Positions 1 through 7,879 of a DNA stretch of 64,000 bases are shown piece after piece; within the stretch, counting starts at the first letter, position 1, and each line of letters begins with the position of its first letter. The stretch covers positions 1 through 64,000 of the forward strand of contig NZ_BMTL01000012.1 of assembly GCF_014649655.1 (NCBI RefSeq), written 5' to 3'. The notes under the pieces are model-generated. The model worked only from the letters and a program-made list of their open reading frames with translations. It did no database searches and was not told the origin of the DNA. This DNA is from Streptomyces humidus. Its GTDB lineage: Bacteria; Actinomycetota; Actinomycetes; Streptomycetales; Streptomycetaceae. Both the position numbers and the translations under genes were made by a program.

Positions 1-13
1 ATCTTCGCCGAAG

Positions 14-82
14 TCATCCGCCCGCCACCAGCACGAGCATCCCGAACCCTACGCACACCAGGCCCGTGACCAGCAATTTCAC
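14..82 (-). CDS. possible 22-residue single-helix membrane peptide
   Basis: A GTG-initiated reading frame of 22 codons encodes an almost entirely hydrophobic peptide (leucine, valine, glycine and phenylalanine after a single lysine), which would form one membrane helix. Streptomyces chromosomes carry many annotated 20-35 residue single-helix peptides. The coding signal in 23 codons is weak and no strong ribosome-binding site precedes the GTG. It could equally be chance in GC-rich DNA. Confidence 0.25.
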   Translation of the reverse strand: MKLLVTGLVCVGFGMLVLVAGG

Positions 83-143
83 GATGCACAGTGCTCAATG
101 GCCCCACACCCGCCCAACCCGGCGAAGGTATGCGGTCAGAGCA

Positions 144-713
144 CTAGAGATTGCCCAGCGGCTCGATGTCGACCTTCACCGGCGTGCCCCAGATGCGCAG
201 GACCTCGTAGTCGGTGAACTCGTGGACGAGACGGTAGGCCATCGCGGGGCGGGAGCCACGGCGCAGCGCGGCGATGTACAGCTCGGCCTCGCGGCGGTCC
301 CGCCGGGGCGTCCCGCACAGCTGCCACTCCTGGCCGCTCCACAGCTCCGCCAGCCAGCGCTGCTGGGGCTGCGGGCGGTCGGCGCGGGCGCCGTACCGGG
401 AAGGGGCGGGGGCGGTGGACGGCCCCTGCGGCGCGGGTCCGTTGAACTCGGCGCGGCGGGCGGTCCGGCGGCGTGTCTCGCACAGCAGGCACAGGTCATG
501 GGCGGCCTTGTCGACCGGACCGTTCGGATGCTCGGCGCAGCGAGTGGCCGGCGCGGTGCCGACGACGCTGTCGTCCAGCAGCTCCAGGGCCCGCCGCAGA
601 TCGGCCTTGACCTCGTGCAGCTTGGCGTCGGGCGTGTCGGCGGTCAGGGCCTCGCCGTGCTCCCCGAGCAGTCGGAGGGCACGACCGAGAGCGGTGAGCT
701 GGGCGTGGTTCAT
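144..713 (-). CDS. conserved hypothetical protein with a Cys pair
   Basis: This 189-residue soluble protein is of unrecognised function. The first 60 residues look helical and charged. A middle segment contains the sequence CAEHPN followed about 20 residues later by CLLC, so His/Cys metal ligands are possible. A proline- and alanine-rich linker follows. The C-terminal 80 residues (WLAELWSGQEWQLCGTPRRDR onward) resemble a small alpha/beta domain. No signal peptide or membrane segment is seen. The start at 713 is the only methionine giving the full frame, but its ribosome-binding site is weak. It is transcribed divergently from the secreted protein at 944. Confidence 0.6.
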   Translation of the reverse strand: MNHAQLTALGRALRLLGEHGEALTADTPDAKLHEVKADLRRALELLDDSVVGTAPATRCAEHPNGPVDKAAHDLCLLCETRRRTARRAEFNGPAPQGPSTAPAPSRYGARADRPQPQQRWLAELWSGQEWQLCGTPRRDRREAELYIAALRRGSRPAMAYRLVHEFTDYEVLRIWGTPVKVDIEPLGNL

Positions 714-943
714 GGCACCCAGCGTAGGGCGGCCCGGCCGTACGCGGTCCCTCGCCGTCAGGACGCGGGCGGCGGCAGCCCACCTCGCTGCACGTTCTCA
801 GAACACAACCGGTGCACGCACGCGCAAGTCCGGTGGGTGCCTCGTCCCTAGAGTGCTCCGGGCCCGGGCGGCTGATTCCGGCCGGCGGGCGGCAGCCCGG
901 TCCACGGACCGCCGCGCTGCGCCGACGAGGACGAGAGGGACAG
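714..943. other. divergent intergenic region
   Basis: This is the spacer between two divergent genes and must hold both promoters. A clear ribosome-binding site for the rightward gene (AGAGGGA, ending just before position 944) is visible. I do not see a convincing -10/-35 pair or an operator palindrome. Confidence 0.4.
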
Positions 944-2035
944 ATGATGAGGTCAAGAGGTTTACGGAGCAGGCGAATCGGACGTGGTCTCCTGCCGCGC
1001 GCGTGGGTGGCCCTGCTGGCCGGGCTGGCGCTGCTGCTCGGCGTGTCGGCCGGACCCGCCGCGGCCACCGAGGGGTCGTGGATCAACGAGGGCGGTGACG
1101 CCAGGTCGCCCGACGCGCTGTCCGCGCAGTGGTTCCACGGAGATCTCTACGAGGTGGCGCGCGGGAACGACAACCAGATCTGGTGGCGGTACCGCAACGG
1201 CGCGTGGCAGGTGATGCCGGGGGGCGCCCGCACGTATCACCGTCCCGAGGTCGTCTCGCTGTTCAACATCGGGACCGGCGGCCTGCAGGACTCCCGCCTG
1301 GTCGTCTTCCACGTCGGCACCGACGGCGTGGTCTACTACAGCATCCTCCGCGGCGCGGCAGGCAACCTGTGGTCGGACTGGGACAACGTCCCGGGCAATT
1401 TCCGCACCACTACCGGCATCACCACGGCGAGCGGCATCAACAACGTCGTGCTCTACACGGTGCGCGACCAACAGGTGTACGTGCAGAACATGGAGCTGTG
1501 GAACGGCGCGCCGTCGTTCCCGCTGGACGACTGGGGCACGCAGCACTCCCCGCGGGTGCACGGCATGGTGAGCAGCGTGTCCTCGTATTCCATCAACATC
1601 AGTACGAACATCATGAACTTCGAGGTCGCACGGGGGCTGAACGACCACGTCTACGTCTCCCGTTCGCGCACCGACATGAACAGCGTGCGGAACGCGTCCT
1701 TCACCGAACTGCCCGGCGGCGGCGAGTGCGAGTCCGTCGCGGTCGGCCGCGCGGGCCCCGCCTCTCCCACGACCAATACCAACGACCCCGGCTACCAGGC
1801 GCAGCAGAACCTCGCCATCGGCTGCATCAGCCCCAACGACCACGAACTCTGGGTCAACCGCTCCACCGACGGCGGCCAGAACTTCACGGGCTGGTCCCGC
1901 GCCAGCACCGGGGCCGCGGCCACCGCCTCGCCCGAGATCCACGGCGCCCCCGGCGGGGAGGTCTTCGCCGTCCTGTCCTGGGGCGGGAACACCCCCTTCA
2001 AGCAGGGCATGATCGTCATGAAGCGGATCATCTGA
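944..2035 (+). CDS. secreted beta-propeller/lectin-like protein
   Basis: A 363-residue protein starts with two consecutive methionines behind AGAGGGACAG. A twin-arginine-rich n-region, a hydrophobic core (about residues 20-38) and an AAA-T cleavage region form a signal peptide. The mature part is built from repeated blades with the pattern 'N/D-Q-I/V-W/Y-x-R/S ... G-x-W-x-x-W/M'. Examples are NDNQIWWRYRNGAW, GTDGVVYYS and NDHELWVNRSTDGGQNF. This is the look of PLL/tachylectin-type propellers that bind carbohydrate. No catalytic motif is visible. Extracellular carbohydrate binding is an inference from fold; the signal peptide is seen directly. The reading frame extends upstream but that part lacks coding character. 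Confidence 0.75.
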   Translation: MMRSRGLRSRRIGRGLLPRAWVALLAGLALLLGVSAGPAAATEGSWINEGGDARSPDALSAQWFHGDLYEVARGNDNQIWWRYRNGAWQVMPGGARTYHRPEVVSLFNIGTGGLQDSRLVVFHVGTDGVVYYSILRGAAGNLWSDWDNVPGNFRTTTGITTASGINNVVLYTVRDQQVYVQNMELWNGAPSFPLDDWGTQHSPRVHGMVSSVSSYSINISTNIMNFEVARGLNDHVYVSRSRTDMNSVRNASFTELPGGGECESVAVGRAGPASPTTNTNDPGYQAQQNLAIGCISPNDHELWVNRSTDGGQNFTGWSRASTGAAATASPEIHGAPGGEVFAVLSWGGNTPFKQGMIVMKRII

Positions 2036-2077
2036 CCCGCACGCACCACGACGTCGGAGTGCCGGCAGCGCCGGATC

Positions 2078-3586
2078 TCAGGAGCGGTGCGGGTCGCGGA
2101 CCGGGGTCGCGGCCGCGGCCGCCGCCGCGACCCCGCCGAAGGCGTAGGTCGCGGCGAACCCGACGGCGTACCCCGTCAGCAGCCCGCCCGCGTAGATCGC
2201 CGCCGTCTCGCCCGGCCCCCGGTTGCCCGCCAGCAGCGGGAACAGCGCCCAGCCGGACGGCCCGATCGCGGTGGCCCCGACCCGGTCGCCGAGCATCGCG
2301 AAGAACCCGACGAAGGCCCCGCCGGCCGCCCCGCCCGCGCACGCGGTGAGGAAGGGGCGGCCGAGCGGCAGCGACACCCCGTAGATCAAGGGCTCGCCGA
2401 CGCCCAGCAGTCCGGCCGGCAGCGCTGATCTGATCGTCGTGCGCAGGGACGCGTCGTGGCGCAGCCGGACGTACACCGCCAGCGCCGCGCCGACCTGGCC
2501 CGCGCCCGCCATCGCCAGGACCGGCAGCAGCACCGTGTAGCCCTGCTGTTCGATGAGGGTGGCGTGGACGGGGATGAGCGCCTGGTGCAGGCCGAGCATC
2601 ACCAGGGGCAGGAAGAGGCCGCCGAGCACGAGGCCCGCGAACGCGCCCGTCGTCGCCAGCAGCCAGTTCGCCGCCGTGCCGATGGCCGACGACACCGCGC
2701 CGGCCGCGTACATCAGGCCGTACAGGGTGCCGAGGCCCGCGACCAGGACCGTCAGGGCCGGGGTGAGGAGGACGTCCAGCGCGTCCGGGAACCGGCCGCG
2801 GCACCGCTTCTCCACGTACGTGGCCAGCAGCGCGGCCGCCAGCGCGCCGAGGACCCCGCCCTGGCCGGGGGCGAGGTGCACCCCGAACGCCGTCACCTTC
2901 GCGACGCCCGGGTGGACGACGATCGCCGCGACCGCGCCCCCCAGGATCGGTGTCCCGCCGAACTCCTTCGCCGTGTTGAGGCCGACGAAGACGGCGATCA
3001 GCGCCATGAAGCCGGAGGCGACGGCGGTCAGGGCGGGCGTGAGGCCCGGCAGCCACCCCGCGTTGAGCAGGAGACCGTTGACGCCGGCGAGGATCCCGCA
3101 GCCGACCAGGGCGGGGATCAGCGGGACGAAGACGCCGGCGAGGCGGCGCAGGGCGTTCTTCAGCCCGCTCGCGCCGCTCGCCCCGGCCCGCCGGGCCTGC
3201 CGCGACGCGGCCCCGCGGGCGCCGAGGACGTCCGCGAGGGAGGCGGTCCCGGCGGCGGGGGAGGAAGCGCCCGAGCCGTCGATGGAGCCGGGTGCGCCGG
3301 AGGGGGAGGCGGGTGCACGGGCGGGGGAGGCGGAGGCGGTCAGCTTCTCGAAGTCGGCCGTCACCCGGGTGACCGCGCCCGGCCCCAGGACCACCTGGCA
3401 CGAGCCGTCCGCGACGACCAGCCCGAGCACCCCGGGCAGCGCGCGCAGCGCCTCCTCGTCCGCCCGGGACGCATCGGCGAGGCCGAGGCGCAGCCGGGTC
3501 ATGCAGCAGGCGACCGAGGTGACGTTCGCGGGGCCGCCGACCAGGGACAGGATCGCGGCGGCTGTGGAGGAGGAGTCGATGCGCAC
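2078..3586 (-). CDS. murP: PTS N-acetylmuramic acid permease, EIIBC
   Basis: A 502-residue PTS permease. Residues 1-80 are an EIIB domain with the phospho-acceptor context ACCMTRLRL; Cys28 sits in the usual C-x-T-R-L-R position. A proline/alanine/serine linker (about 80-140) leads to a ten-helix EIIC domain of the glucose superfamily, with GLH (MLGLHQALIPVH) and the GITEP-type motif as GVGEPLIYGV. No EIIA domain is present, so phosphate must come from a separate Crr-type EIIA. The gene starts 16 bp after murQ ends, and this pairing is what points to N-acetylmuramic acid rather than another sugar. Expected product inside the cell: MurNAc-6-phosphate. Confidence 0.87.
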   Translation of the reverse strand: MRIDSSSTAAAILSLVGGPANVTSVACCMTRLRLGLADASRADEEALRALPGVLGLVVADGSCQVVLGPGAVTRVTADFEKLTASASPARAPASPSGAPGSIDGSGASSPAAGTASLADVLGARGAASRQARRAGASGASGLKNALRRLAGVFVPLIPALVGCGILAGVNGLLLNAGWLPGLTPALTAVASGFMALIAVFVGLNTAKEFGGTPILGGAVAAIVVHPGVAKVTAFGVHLAPGQGGVLGALAAALLATYVEKRCRGRFPDALDVLLTPALTVLVAGLGTLYGLMYAAGAVSSAIGTAANWLLATTGAFAGLVLGGLFLPLVMLGLHQALIPVHATLIEQQGYTVLLPVLAMAGAGQVGAALAVYVRLRHDASLRTTIRSALPAGLLGVGEPLIYGVSLPLGRPFLTACAGGAAGGAFVGFFAMLGDRVGATAIGPSGWALFPLLAGNRGPGETAAIYAGGLLTGYAVGFAATYAFGGVAAAAAAATPVRDPHRS

Positions 3587-3602
3587 CCGTCGAGCGTGCG
3601 GC

Positions 3603-4538
3603 TCAGCCGCCCGCGGCGGCGAGCGCGGCGCGCAGATGTCCCCCGGACTCCTCCAGAAGGCGGGCGGCCGTGGGCCCGTCCACGCCGGCCAGCACGACCA
3701 GGATCGCGTTCTTCACCTCGCCGTCGGCGGCCGCGAGGGCCGCCTCGACCGTGCCGTCCGCCGCGCCGGTCGCCAGGGCGACGATCCGCCGGGAGCGGGC
3801 GCGCAGCTTGTCGTTGGAGGCGCGGACGTCGACCATCAGGTTCCCGAACGTCTTGCCCAGCCGGATCATCGTGACCGTCGAGATCATGTTCAGCACCAGC
3901 TTCTGCGCCGTGCCCGCCTTCAGCCGGGTGGAGCCGGTGAGCAGTTCGGGGCCCACGACCACCTCGATGCCGTGGTCGGCGGCCGCGGCCAGCGCACTGC
4001 CCGGGTTGCAGGCCAGTCCGACGGTCAGAGCGCCCCGGGAACGCGCGTACGCCACGGCCCCGACGGCGTACGGGGTGCGGCCGGAGGCGGAGACCCCGAT
4101 CACGGTGTCGTCGGGTGTGAGGGAGAGGGCGGCGAGGTCCGCCTCGGCGAGTTCCCGCGAGTCCTCGGCGCCCTCGACGGAGGTCACCACGGCCGGCGGC
4201 CCGCCGGCGATCACCCCGACGACCTGGCCGGGGGCGGTGCCGAAGGTCGGCGGGCACTCGGAGGCGTCGAGCACGCCGAGCCGCCCGGCGGTCCCGGCGC
4301 CGGCGTAGACCAGCCGTCCGCCGCGCGCCATCCGATCGGCCACGGCGTCGATGACGGCGGCGATCGCGGGCAGCTGCGCCGCCACGGCGGCGGGCACGCC
4401 CGCGTCTTCGGCGTTCATGAGACGGGCGATGTCCAGGGTGGGCAGTCGGTCGATCTCGGAGAGGTCGGGCCGGAACGCCTCGGTGGTCAGCGTTTCGAGC
4501 GCGGCGCGCAGTTCCTGGGGGTCCGGGCTGGAGGTCAT
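3603..4538 (-). CDS. murQ: N-acetylmuramic acid 6-phosphate etherase
   Basis: A 311-residue SIS-domain lyase that removes the D-lactyl ether from MurNAc-6-phosphate to give GlcNAc-6-phosphate. Family signatures seen are GAGTAGRLGVLDASECPPTFG, with the family's conserved glutamate, and the second sugar-phosphate loop GVSASGRTPYAVGA. Length fits the family. The start at 4538 (MTSSPDPQEL) is chosen because the upstream frame is arginine/proline-rich with no family similarity; GGAAATGAG lies upstream. It is the first gene of a two-gene operon with murP. The pair feeds cell-wall recycling and chitin/peptidoglycan amino-sugar metabolism. Confidence 0.92.
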   Translation of the reverse strand: MTSSPDPQELRAALETLTTEAFRPDLSEIDRLPTLDIARLMNAEDAGVPAAVAAQLPAIAAVIDAVADRMARGGRLVYAGAGTAGRLGVLDASECPPTFGTAPGQVVGVIAGGPPAVVTSVEGAEDSRELAEADLAALSLTPDDTVIGVSASGRTPYAVGAVAYARSRGALTVGLACNPGSALAAAADHGIEVVVGPELLTGSTRLKAGTAQKLVLNMISTVTMIRLGKTFGNLMVDVRASNDKLRARSRRIVALATGAADGTVEAALAAADGEVKNAILVVLAGVDGPTAARLLEESGGHLRAALAAAGG

Positions 4539-4821
4539 CGGGACGGGCTCATTTCCGGTGCGGGGGGGCGTCTGACGTCGGGGCGCGGGGCGGCGCGCCG
4601 CGCGGCCCGTCCGCCCGTTCTGCCGCGCGGACGGGACCGCGCGGCCGGGGTCCGTGACCCCGGGCCGCACGGGCGCCCCTACGGTCTACCCGTGCCGACG
4701 GGCCGACGCCTCGTACGACGCGGCCGGCAGTCGGCTGTACCGCGGAGGTCACCCCGGTGCGGGTGCTCCGAGGAACGCCTCTTCCCGCCGGGTACCGGTC
4801 GGGAGTGCGCACAATGGGGGA
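4539..4821. other. divergent intergenic region of murQ and a small gene
   Basis: This 283-bp spacer separates murQ from a rightward gene. A half-match to a DasR element (GGTCTA followed by C, around 4683-4691) lies about 145 bp from the murQ start. It is too imperfect and too distant to call. No other operator or promoter is convincing. Confidence 0.3.
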
Positions 4822-5262
4822 ATGGACGATCCCGTCAATCCCCTTGACCCCGTCAATCCCGTCAGCCCTGTCCCCCCTGTCGATCCCGTCAATCCCCTGG
4901 AGCGGACGCTGCACGCGGCGCGCGCCCGGGTCCTCGCCGATCTGGCCTCGGGCGAGGTCGCCGCGGCGGACGTCGTGTCGATGGTCGAGGACTCCGTGGT
5001 GCAGCGGCGCTGGTGGGTCGAGCAGTGGCCCGAGGGCGCGGAGTACGTCGCGGGACTGGTGGCCCAGGACGTGCAGGACGCCCTGCTGGAGAGCCACGGC
5101 CGCTGGCCGCTGTGCCCGGTCTGCGGCTCCGGCGACCCGCACGCCCTCGACGTCGAGCCCGAACTCGGCCCGGACCCGCACTGGGTGTGCCACAAGGCGG
5201 GCGTGAAGGTCGCGCCCGTGGGCTCGCTGGGAGCGGCCACGGGAGGCGCGTCGACCTCGTGA
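4822..5262 (+). CDS. small protein with N-terminal (D)PVNP repeats and a zinc-ribbon-like tail
   Basis: A 146-residue protein. Residues 1-26 are a proline-rich run of repeated (D)PVNP units, matching a short tandem DNA repeat at 4826-4899. Residues 27-95 are a helical acidic region (VVSMVEDSVVQRRWWVEQWPEGAEYVAGLVAQDV). Residues 100-125 carry CPVC-x4-DPHALDV...HWVCHK, a Cys/His arrangement that could bind zinc. The start is set at the ATG at 4822, although the G-rich stretch before it is very close. The next gene starts 7 bp downstream, suggesting co-transcription. Function is not recognised. Confidence 0.65.
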   Translation: MDDPVNPLDPVNPVSPVPPVDPVNPLERTLHAARARVLADLASGEVAAADVVSMVEDSVVQRRWWVEQWPEGAEYVAGLVAQDVQDALLESHGRWPLCPVCGSGDPHALDVEPELGPDPHWVCHKAGVKVAPVGSLGAATGGASTS

Positions 5263-5269
5263 GCGGCTC

Positions 5270-5578
5270 ATGACCGTCTACATCGACCCGCCGGACTGGC
5301 CGGGGCACGGTCGGATGTGGTCCCACCTCGTCAGCGACCTCTCGTACGCCGAACTCCACGCTTTCGCGGACCGGTCGGGCGTCCCGAGGGGCGCCTTCGA
5401 GCGCGATCTCCCCCACTCTCGACCTCGCTCGAGCGGGGGGACCCCCATCGACATCCCCTCGCACCGGTACGCCGGGCTGGTCGCGGCCGGCGCTGTCGAG
5501 GTGAGCAGCCGGGAGGTGGTGCGGCTGCTGACGGCGGCCGGTCTGCGCCGGCGCAAGGGCGGCGGCGTCAGCGGGTGA
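5270..5578 (+). CDS. DUF4031 protein with a repeat inserted in frame
   Basis: A 102-residue member of the DUF4031 family, recognisable from MTVYIDPPDWPGHGRMWSHLVSD at the start and GAVEVSSREVVRLLTAAGLRR near the end. In the family, FERD is normally followed directly by HYD(I/V)P. Here FERD is followed by fourteen other residues (LPHSRPRSSGGTPI) and then DIPSHRY. Those fourteen codons are encoded by a copy of a common Streptomyces intergenic repeat, so the conserved His-Tyr pair is lost. The reading frame survives. Function of the family is unknown; this copy may be impaired. It overlaps the next gene convergently by 11 bp. Confidence 0.8.
   Translation: MTVYIDPPDWPGHGRMWSHLVSDLSYAELHAFADRSGVPRGAFERDLPHSRPRSSGGTPIDIPSHRYAGLVAAGAVEVSSREVVRLLTAAGLRRRKGGGVSG
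5408..5449. repeat. Streptomyces short interspersed repeat inserted in a DUF4031 gene
   Basis: A 42-bp element, beginning CTCCCCCACTCTCGACC and ending GGGGGGACCCCCATC, can fold on itself (C-run against G-run around a CTCGAG core). I recall closely similar copies scattered between genes in many Streptomyces genomes. It occupies exactly 14 codons and replaces two conserved ones, a net gain of 36 bp. It is the only copy I find in this window. Confidence 0.75.
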
Positions 5579-6449
5579 ACACCGGCTCCATCGTGTGCCA
5601 CCAGGCGACGAGCGCCGCCCGGTCGGCGCCGCTGATCTGGACGAGCGCGGGCCGGTCGTAGTAGCTGCACAGGAAGACGTACTGGCCGGTGTCCGACAGG
5701 AAGCAGACCACGTCGCCCGCGGAGTTCCCGGTGTTGTTCTCCCGCCAGGTGCCGTAGACGCCGGTCTGGGCGTCGCAGTTGCCCGGCTGGAGCCGTCCTG
5801 CGTAGGACTGGAAGACGACGTCGCGGTCGTACTTGGTGTCGTACATGACGACGCCGGCCTTGCCGACGCCGGGCACGCCGTAGGCGTCCACCGTGGTGAC
5901 CGTGCAGAACAGGGCGGCCTCCGCACCCTGCCACTGGGCGTGCGAGCAGCTCTCGCGCGACCACTGGTCGGCGTTGAGCGAGTCGCGCAGCTCGTGCTCG
6001 GCGGCGCTCAGGCCGTCTGCCTCACCGGTCCCACCCGATCCGCCTGTCCCGCCGGATCCACCCGCCCCGCCCGATCCGCCTGTCCCGCCCGCGTCGCTTT
6101 CGGCGTCGTCGGGGGAGGCGGCGCCGTCGGGCGTCCCACCGGAGTCGGAGATCGCGGTGGCCCCGGAGGCCGAATCCGTCGGCGCGGGGGAGCTGCGGGA
6201 AGGTCCAGGATCCGGACCGGGCCCGGGTCCGGTGCTCCAGCTGGAGCCGGAACCCGTGCCGCCGTCCGTCGTGCCTCCGCCTCGGCCGCCGTGGGACGAC
6301 TGGTACAGCCCCACCAGGGCGAGCAGCGTGCTGACGACCACCCCGATGACGGCCCACCGCACGCTCTGCCGGGCCAGCCGGTGGGCGTCCGGGTCCGGCC
6401 GCGGGGGAAGGGGCGGCTCCGGTGGCGTGGACGGGTCGCTGCTGCTCAT
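5568..6449 (-). CDS. membrane-anchored hypothetical protein with Gly/Ser-rich stalk
   Basis: A 293-residue protein. Residues 1-25 are cytoplasmic and proline-rich, about residues 29-48 form one transmembrane helix (WAVIGVVVSTLLALVGLY), and about residues 50-155 are a low-complexity Gly/Ser/Thr/Pro/Asp stalk with GGSGGTGGSG-type repeats. The final 135 residues are a folded exterior domain with four or five cysteines (ESCSHAQWQGAEAALFCTVTTVDAYG, GNCDAQTGVYG, VVCFLSDTG, VFLCSYYD), suggesting disulfides. The start at 6449 has GGGGGAACGTC upstream. Function is not recognised. The orientation (N-in, C-out) is inferred. Confidence 0.65.
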   Translation of the reverse strand: MSSSDPSTPPEPPLPPRPDPDAHRLARQSVRWAVIGVVVSTLLALVGLYQSSHGGRGGGTTDGGTGSGSSWSTGPGPGPDPGPSRSSPAPTDSASGATAISDSGGTPDGAASPDDAESDAGGTGGSGGAGGSGGTGGSGGTGEADGLSAAEHELRDSLNADQWSRESCSHAQWQGAEAALFCTVTTVDAYGVPGVGKAGVVMYDTKYDRDVVFQSYAGRLQPGNCDAQTGVYGTWRENNTGNSAGDVVCFLSDTGQYVFLCSYYDRPALVQISGADRAALVAWWHTMEPVFTR

Positions 6450-6562
6450 GACGTTCCCCCGTTTCCCCCGGCGCACGTGACCGGCGCGAGGCGCGGCCAT
6501 GCCGGAATTATCCGAAGAGTGAGCCGGGCGGCGGGAGGCGAAGCGACGAAGATCGGCCCCGG

Positions 6563-7150
6563 CTACGTCAGGTGCGGTCGGCCGCGCAGCTCATACGCGT
6601 ACTCGCCCTCGCCTTCGCCGACCTGGACGAACCCGGCCCGTTCGAGCACGGCCCGGGAAGGGGCGTTGGCGTGTTCTACGACCGCGAACAGGCGTCGTAC
6701 GTCGTCGCGCGCGAGGGCCCAGCCGGCCAGCGCGCGCAACGCCTCGGTGGCGTAGCCCTGTCCTCGGGCGGCCTCGACGAGGTCGTAGCCGATCTCCGTG
6801 CGGCCGTCGTCGTCGGGAGCGGCGTGGAAACCCATGCTGCCGACGGCCAGACCGTCCGTCCGGCGGACGAGGACGTAGAGGCCGAACTCCGGCCGGTGCA
6901 CCCCGTTCGCGTACGCCCTCGCCGTCATCCCGGCAGCCTCCCGGGTCCCCTCGAACGGTTCGCCGCCGAGCCAGGCGAAGCCCCCGCCGCCGCCCGCCCG
7001 CAGCCCGGCCGCCGCGGAGGGGGAGACCCCTTCGAGAGTGAGCCGTCCGGCGGGGATGCGCGCCGCGGGCGGGCGCGGTGCGGGTGTGTGCGCGGCCGGT
7101 GTGTCCGGGCCGGGCGGGCGCGGTGCGGGTGTGTGCGGGGTGGCGGTCAC
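6563..7150 (-). CDS. GNAT family N-acetyltransferase
   Basis: A 195-residue acyltransferase. The acetyl-CoA binding loop is seen as ARGQGYATEALRALAGWA (motif A, R/Q-x-x-G-x-G/A), followed by FAVVEHANAPSRAVLERAGFVQVGE (motif B). This pattern is typical of the RimJ/RimL-like branch. A 35-residue Pro/Ala/Thr-rich head with PHTPAPRPPG-type repeats precedes the domain. The start is placed at the GTG at 7150 because it overlaps the stop of the upstream HD gene as GTGA, indicating translational coupling. The substrate is unknown. Confidence 0.78.
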   Translation of the reverse strand: MTATPHTPAPRPPGPDTPAAHTPAPRPPAARIPAGRLTLEGVSPSAAAGLRAGGGGGFAWLGGEPFEGTREAAGMTARAYANGVHRPEFGLYVLVRRTDGLAVGSMGFHAAPDDDGRTEIGYDLVEAARGQGYATEALRALAGWALARDDVRRLFAVVEHANAPSRAVLERAGFVQVGEGEGEYAYELRGRPHLT

Positions 7151-7791
7151 GAGGTCAGCAGCTCCAGTTCGCCCCGCAGGTTGTGGCGGGCCGACGTCTC
7201 CCACGCCTCGCTCCCGTGAGGGGTACGGAACAGCCGGGGCAGGGCGAGCAGCCGGCGCAGGATCTCGGCGCGTCCGGCGCGGAAGGCGTCGTTCGGGACG
7301 AAGTGGTACTCCTCCCGGACGGCGAGGGTGTACGCGGCGTAGCCGGCCGGCGGGGCGGCGAGGATCGCGAGGTCGGCGTCGCACAGGACCTGGCCGTCGA
7401 GGTCGTCGTCGGCGGGGTCGTGGCTGACGGTGAGCCGGACCAGCCGGGCGACCTCGGCGGTCCGCTCCGGCGGCGCCCCCGCCTCGGCCAGGGCTCGCTC
7501 GGCGAGCCGGGCGGAGCGCTCCTCGTTCTCGGAGCGGTCCGGCAGGTAGACGGCGTCGTGGAACCAGGCCGCCAGCCGGACGACGTCCGGGTCGGCGGCG
7601 TGGCCGGCGAGCTCGTCGACGTGGTCGAGGACCGCGGTGAGATGGGTGAGCGTGTGGTAGCGGCGCTGCGGCTCCTGCCAGCGGGCGAGGAGGGCGTCGG
7701 CGTAGGGCCCGGGGTCCGGGCCGCCCCCCGGGGTCCGGACGCCCTCCAGGGCGTGGCTGAAACGGGTGCGCAGGACGTCGAGATCGGCCAT
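7147..7791 (-). CDS. HD-domain metal-dependent phosphohydrolase-like protein
   Basis: A 214-residue HD-superfamily protein of the bacterial type often annotated as 'predicted metal-dependent HD phosphohydrolase'. Metal-ligand motifs seen are RRYHTLTHL (His), AAWFHDAVY (the HD pair) and DADLAIL (distal Asp), in the expected order. It lacks any nucleotide-kinase or sensor domain. It is the first gene of a two-gene unit with the overlapping acetyltransferase. It diverges from the CutC gene across a 58-88 bp spacer that carries a DasR-like site. The substrate is unknown. Confidence 0.78.
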   Translation of the reverse strand: MADLDVLRTRFSHALEGVRTPGGGPDPGPYADALLARWQEPQRRYHTLTHLTAVLDHVDELAGHAADPDVVRLAAWFHDAVYLPDRSENEERSARLAERALAEAGAPPERTAEVARLVRLTVSHDPADDDLDGQVLCDADLAILAAPPAGYAAYTLAVREEYHFVPNDAFRAGRAEILRRLLALPRLFRTPHGSEAWETSARHNLRGELELLTS

Positions 7792-7824
7792 GCCTCATTG
7801 TCACGCCGGCCCGCGTATTCTTGA

Positions 7825-7840
7825 ATTGGACTAGACCTGT
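7825..7840. promoter_or_regulatory. DasR-like operator (dre)
   Basis: ATTGGACTAGACCTGT matches 13 of 16 positions of the DasR-responsive element consensus A(G/C)TGGTCTAGACCA(G/C)T, including the CTAGACC core. It lies in the spacer between the divergent HD and CutC genes, a few bases after a TATTCT hexamer (7816-7821) that could be the rightward -10. DasR represses amino-sugar and chitin genes in Streptomyces and is released by GlcN-6-P. Assignment rests on sequence match only. Confidence 0.5.
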
Positions 7841-7879
7841 AGCCGAAGAGTGTCGATGAACGCCGACGAATGGGGTCCC

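Noticed and set aside
4680..4695. DasR-like half-match upstream of murQ
   Set aside because: Only GGTCTA and one further base match, it is not palindromic, and it is about 145 bp from the start codon.
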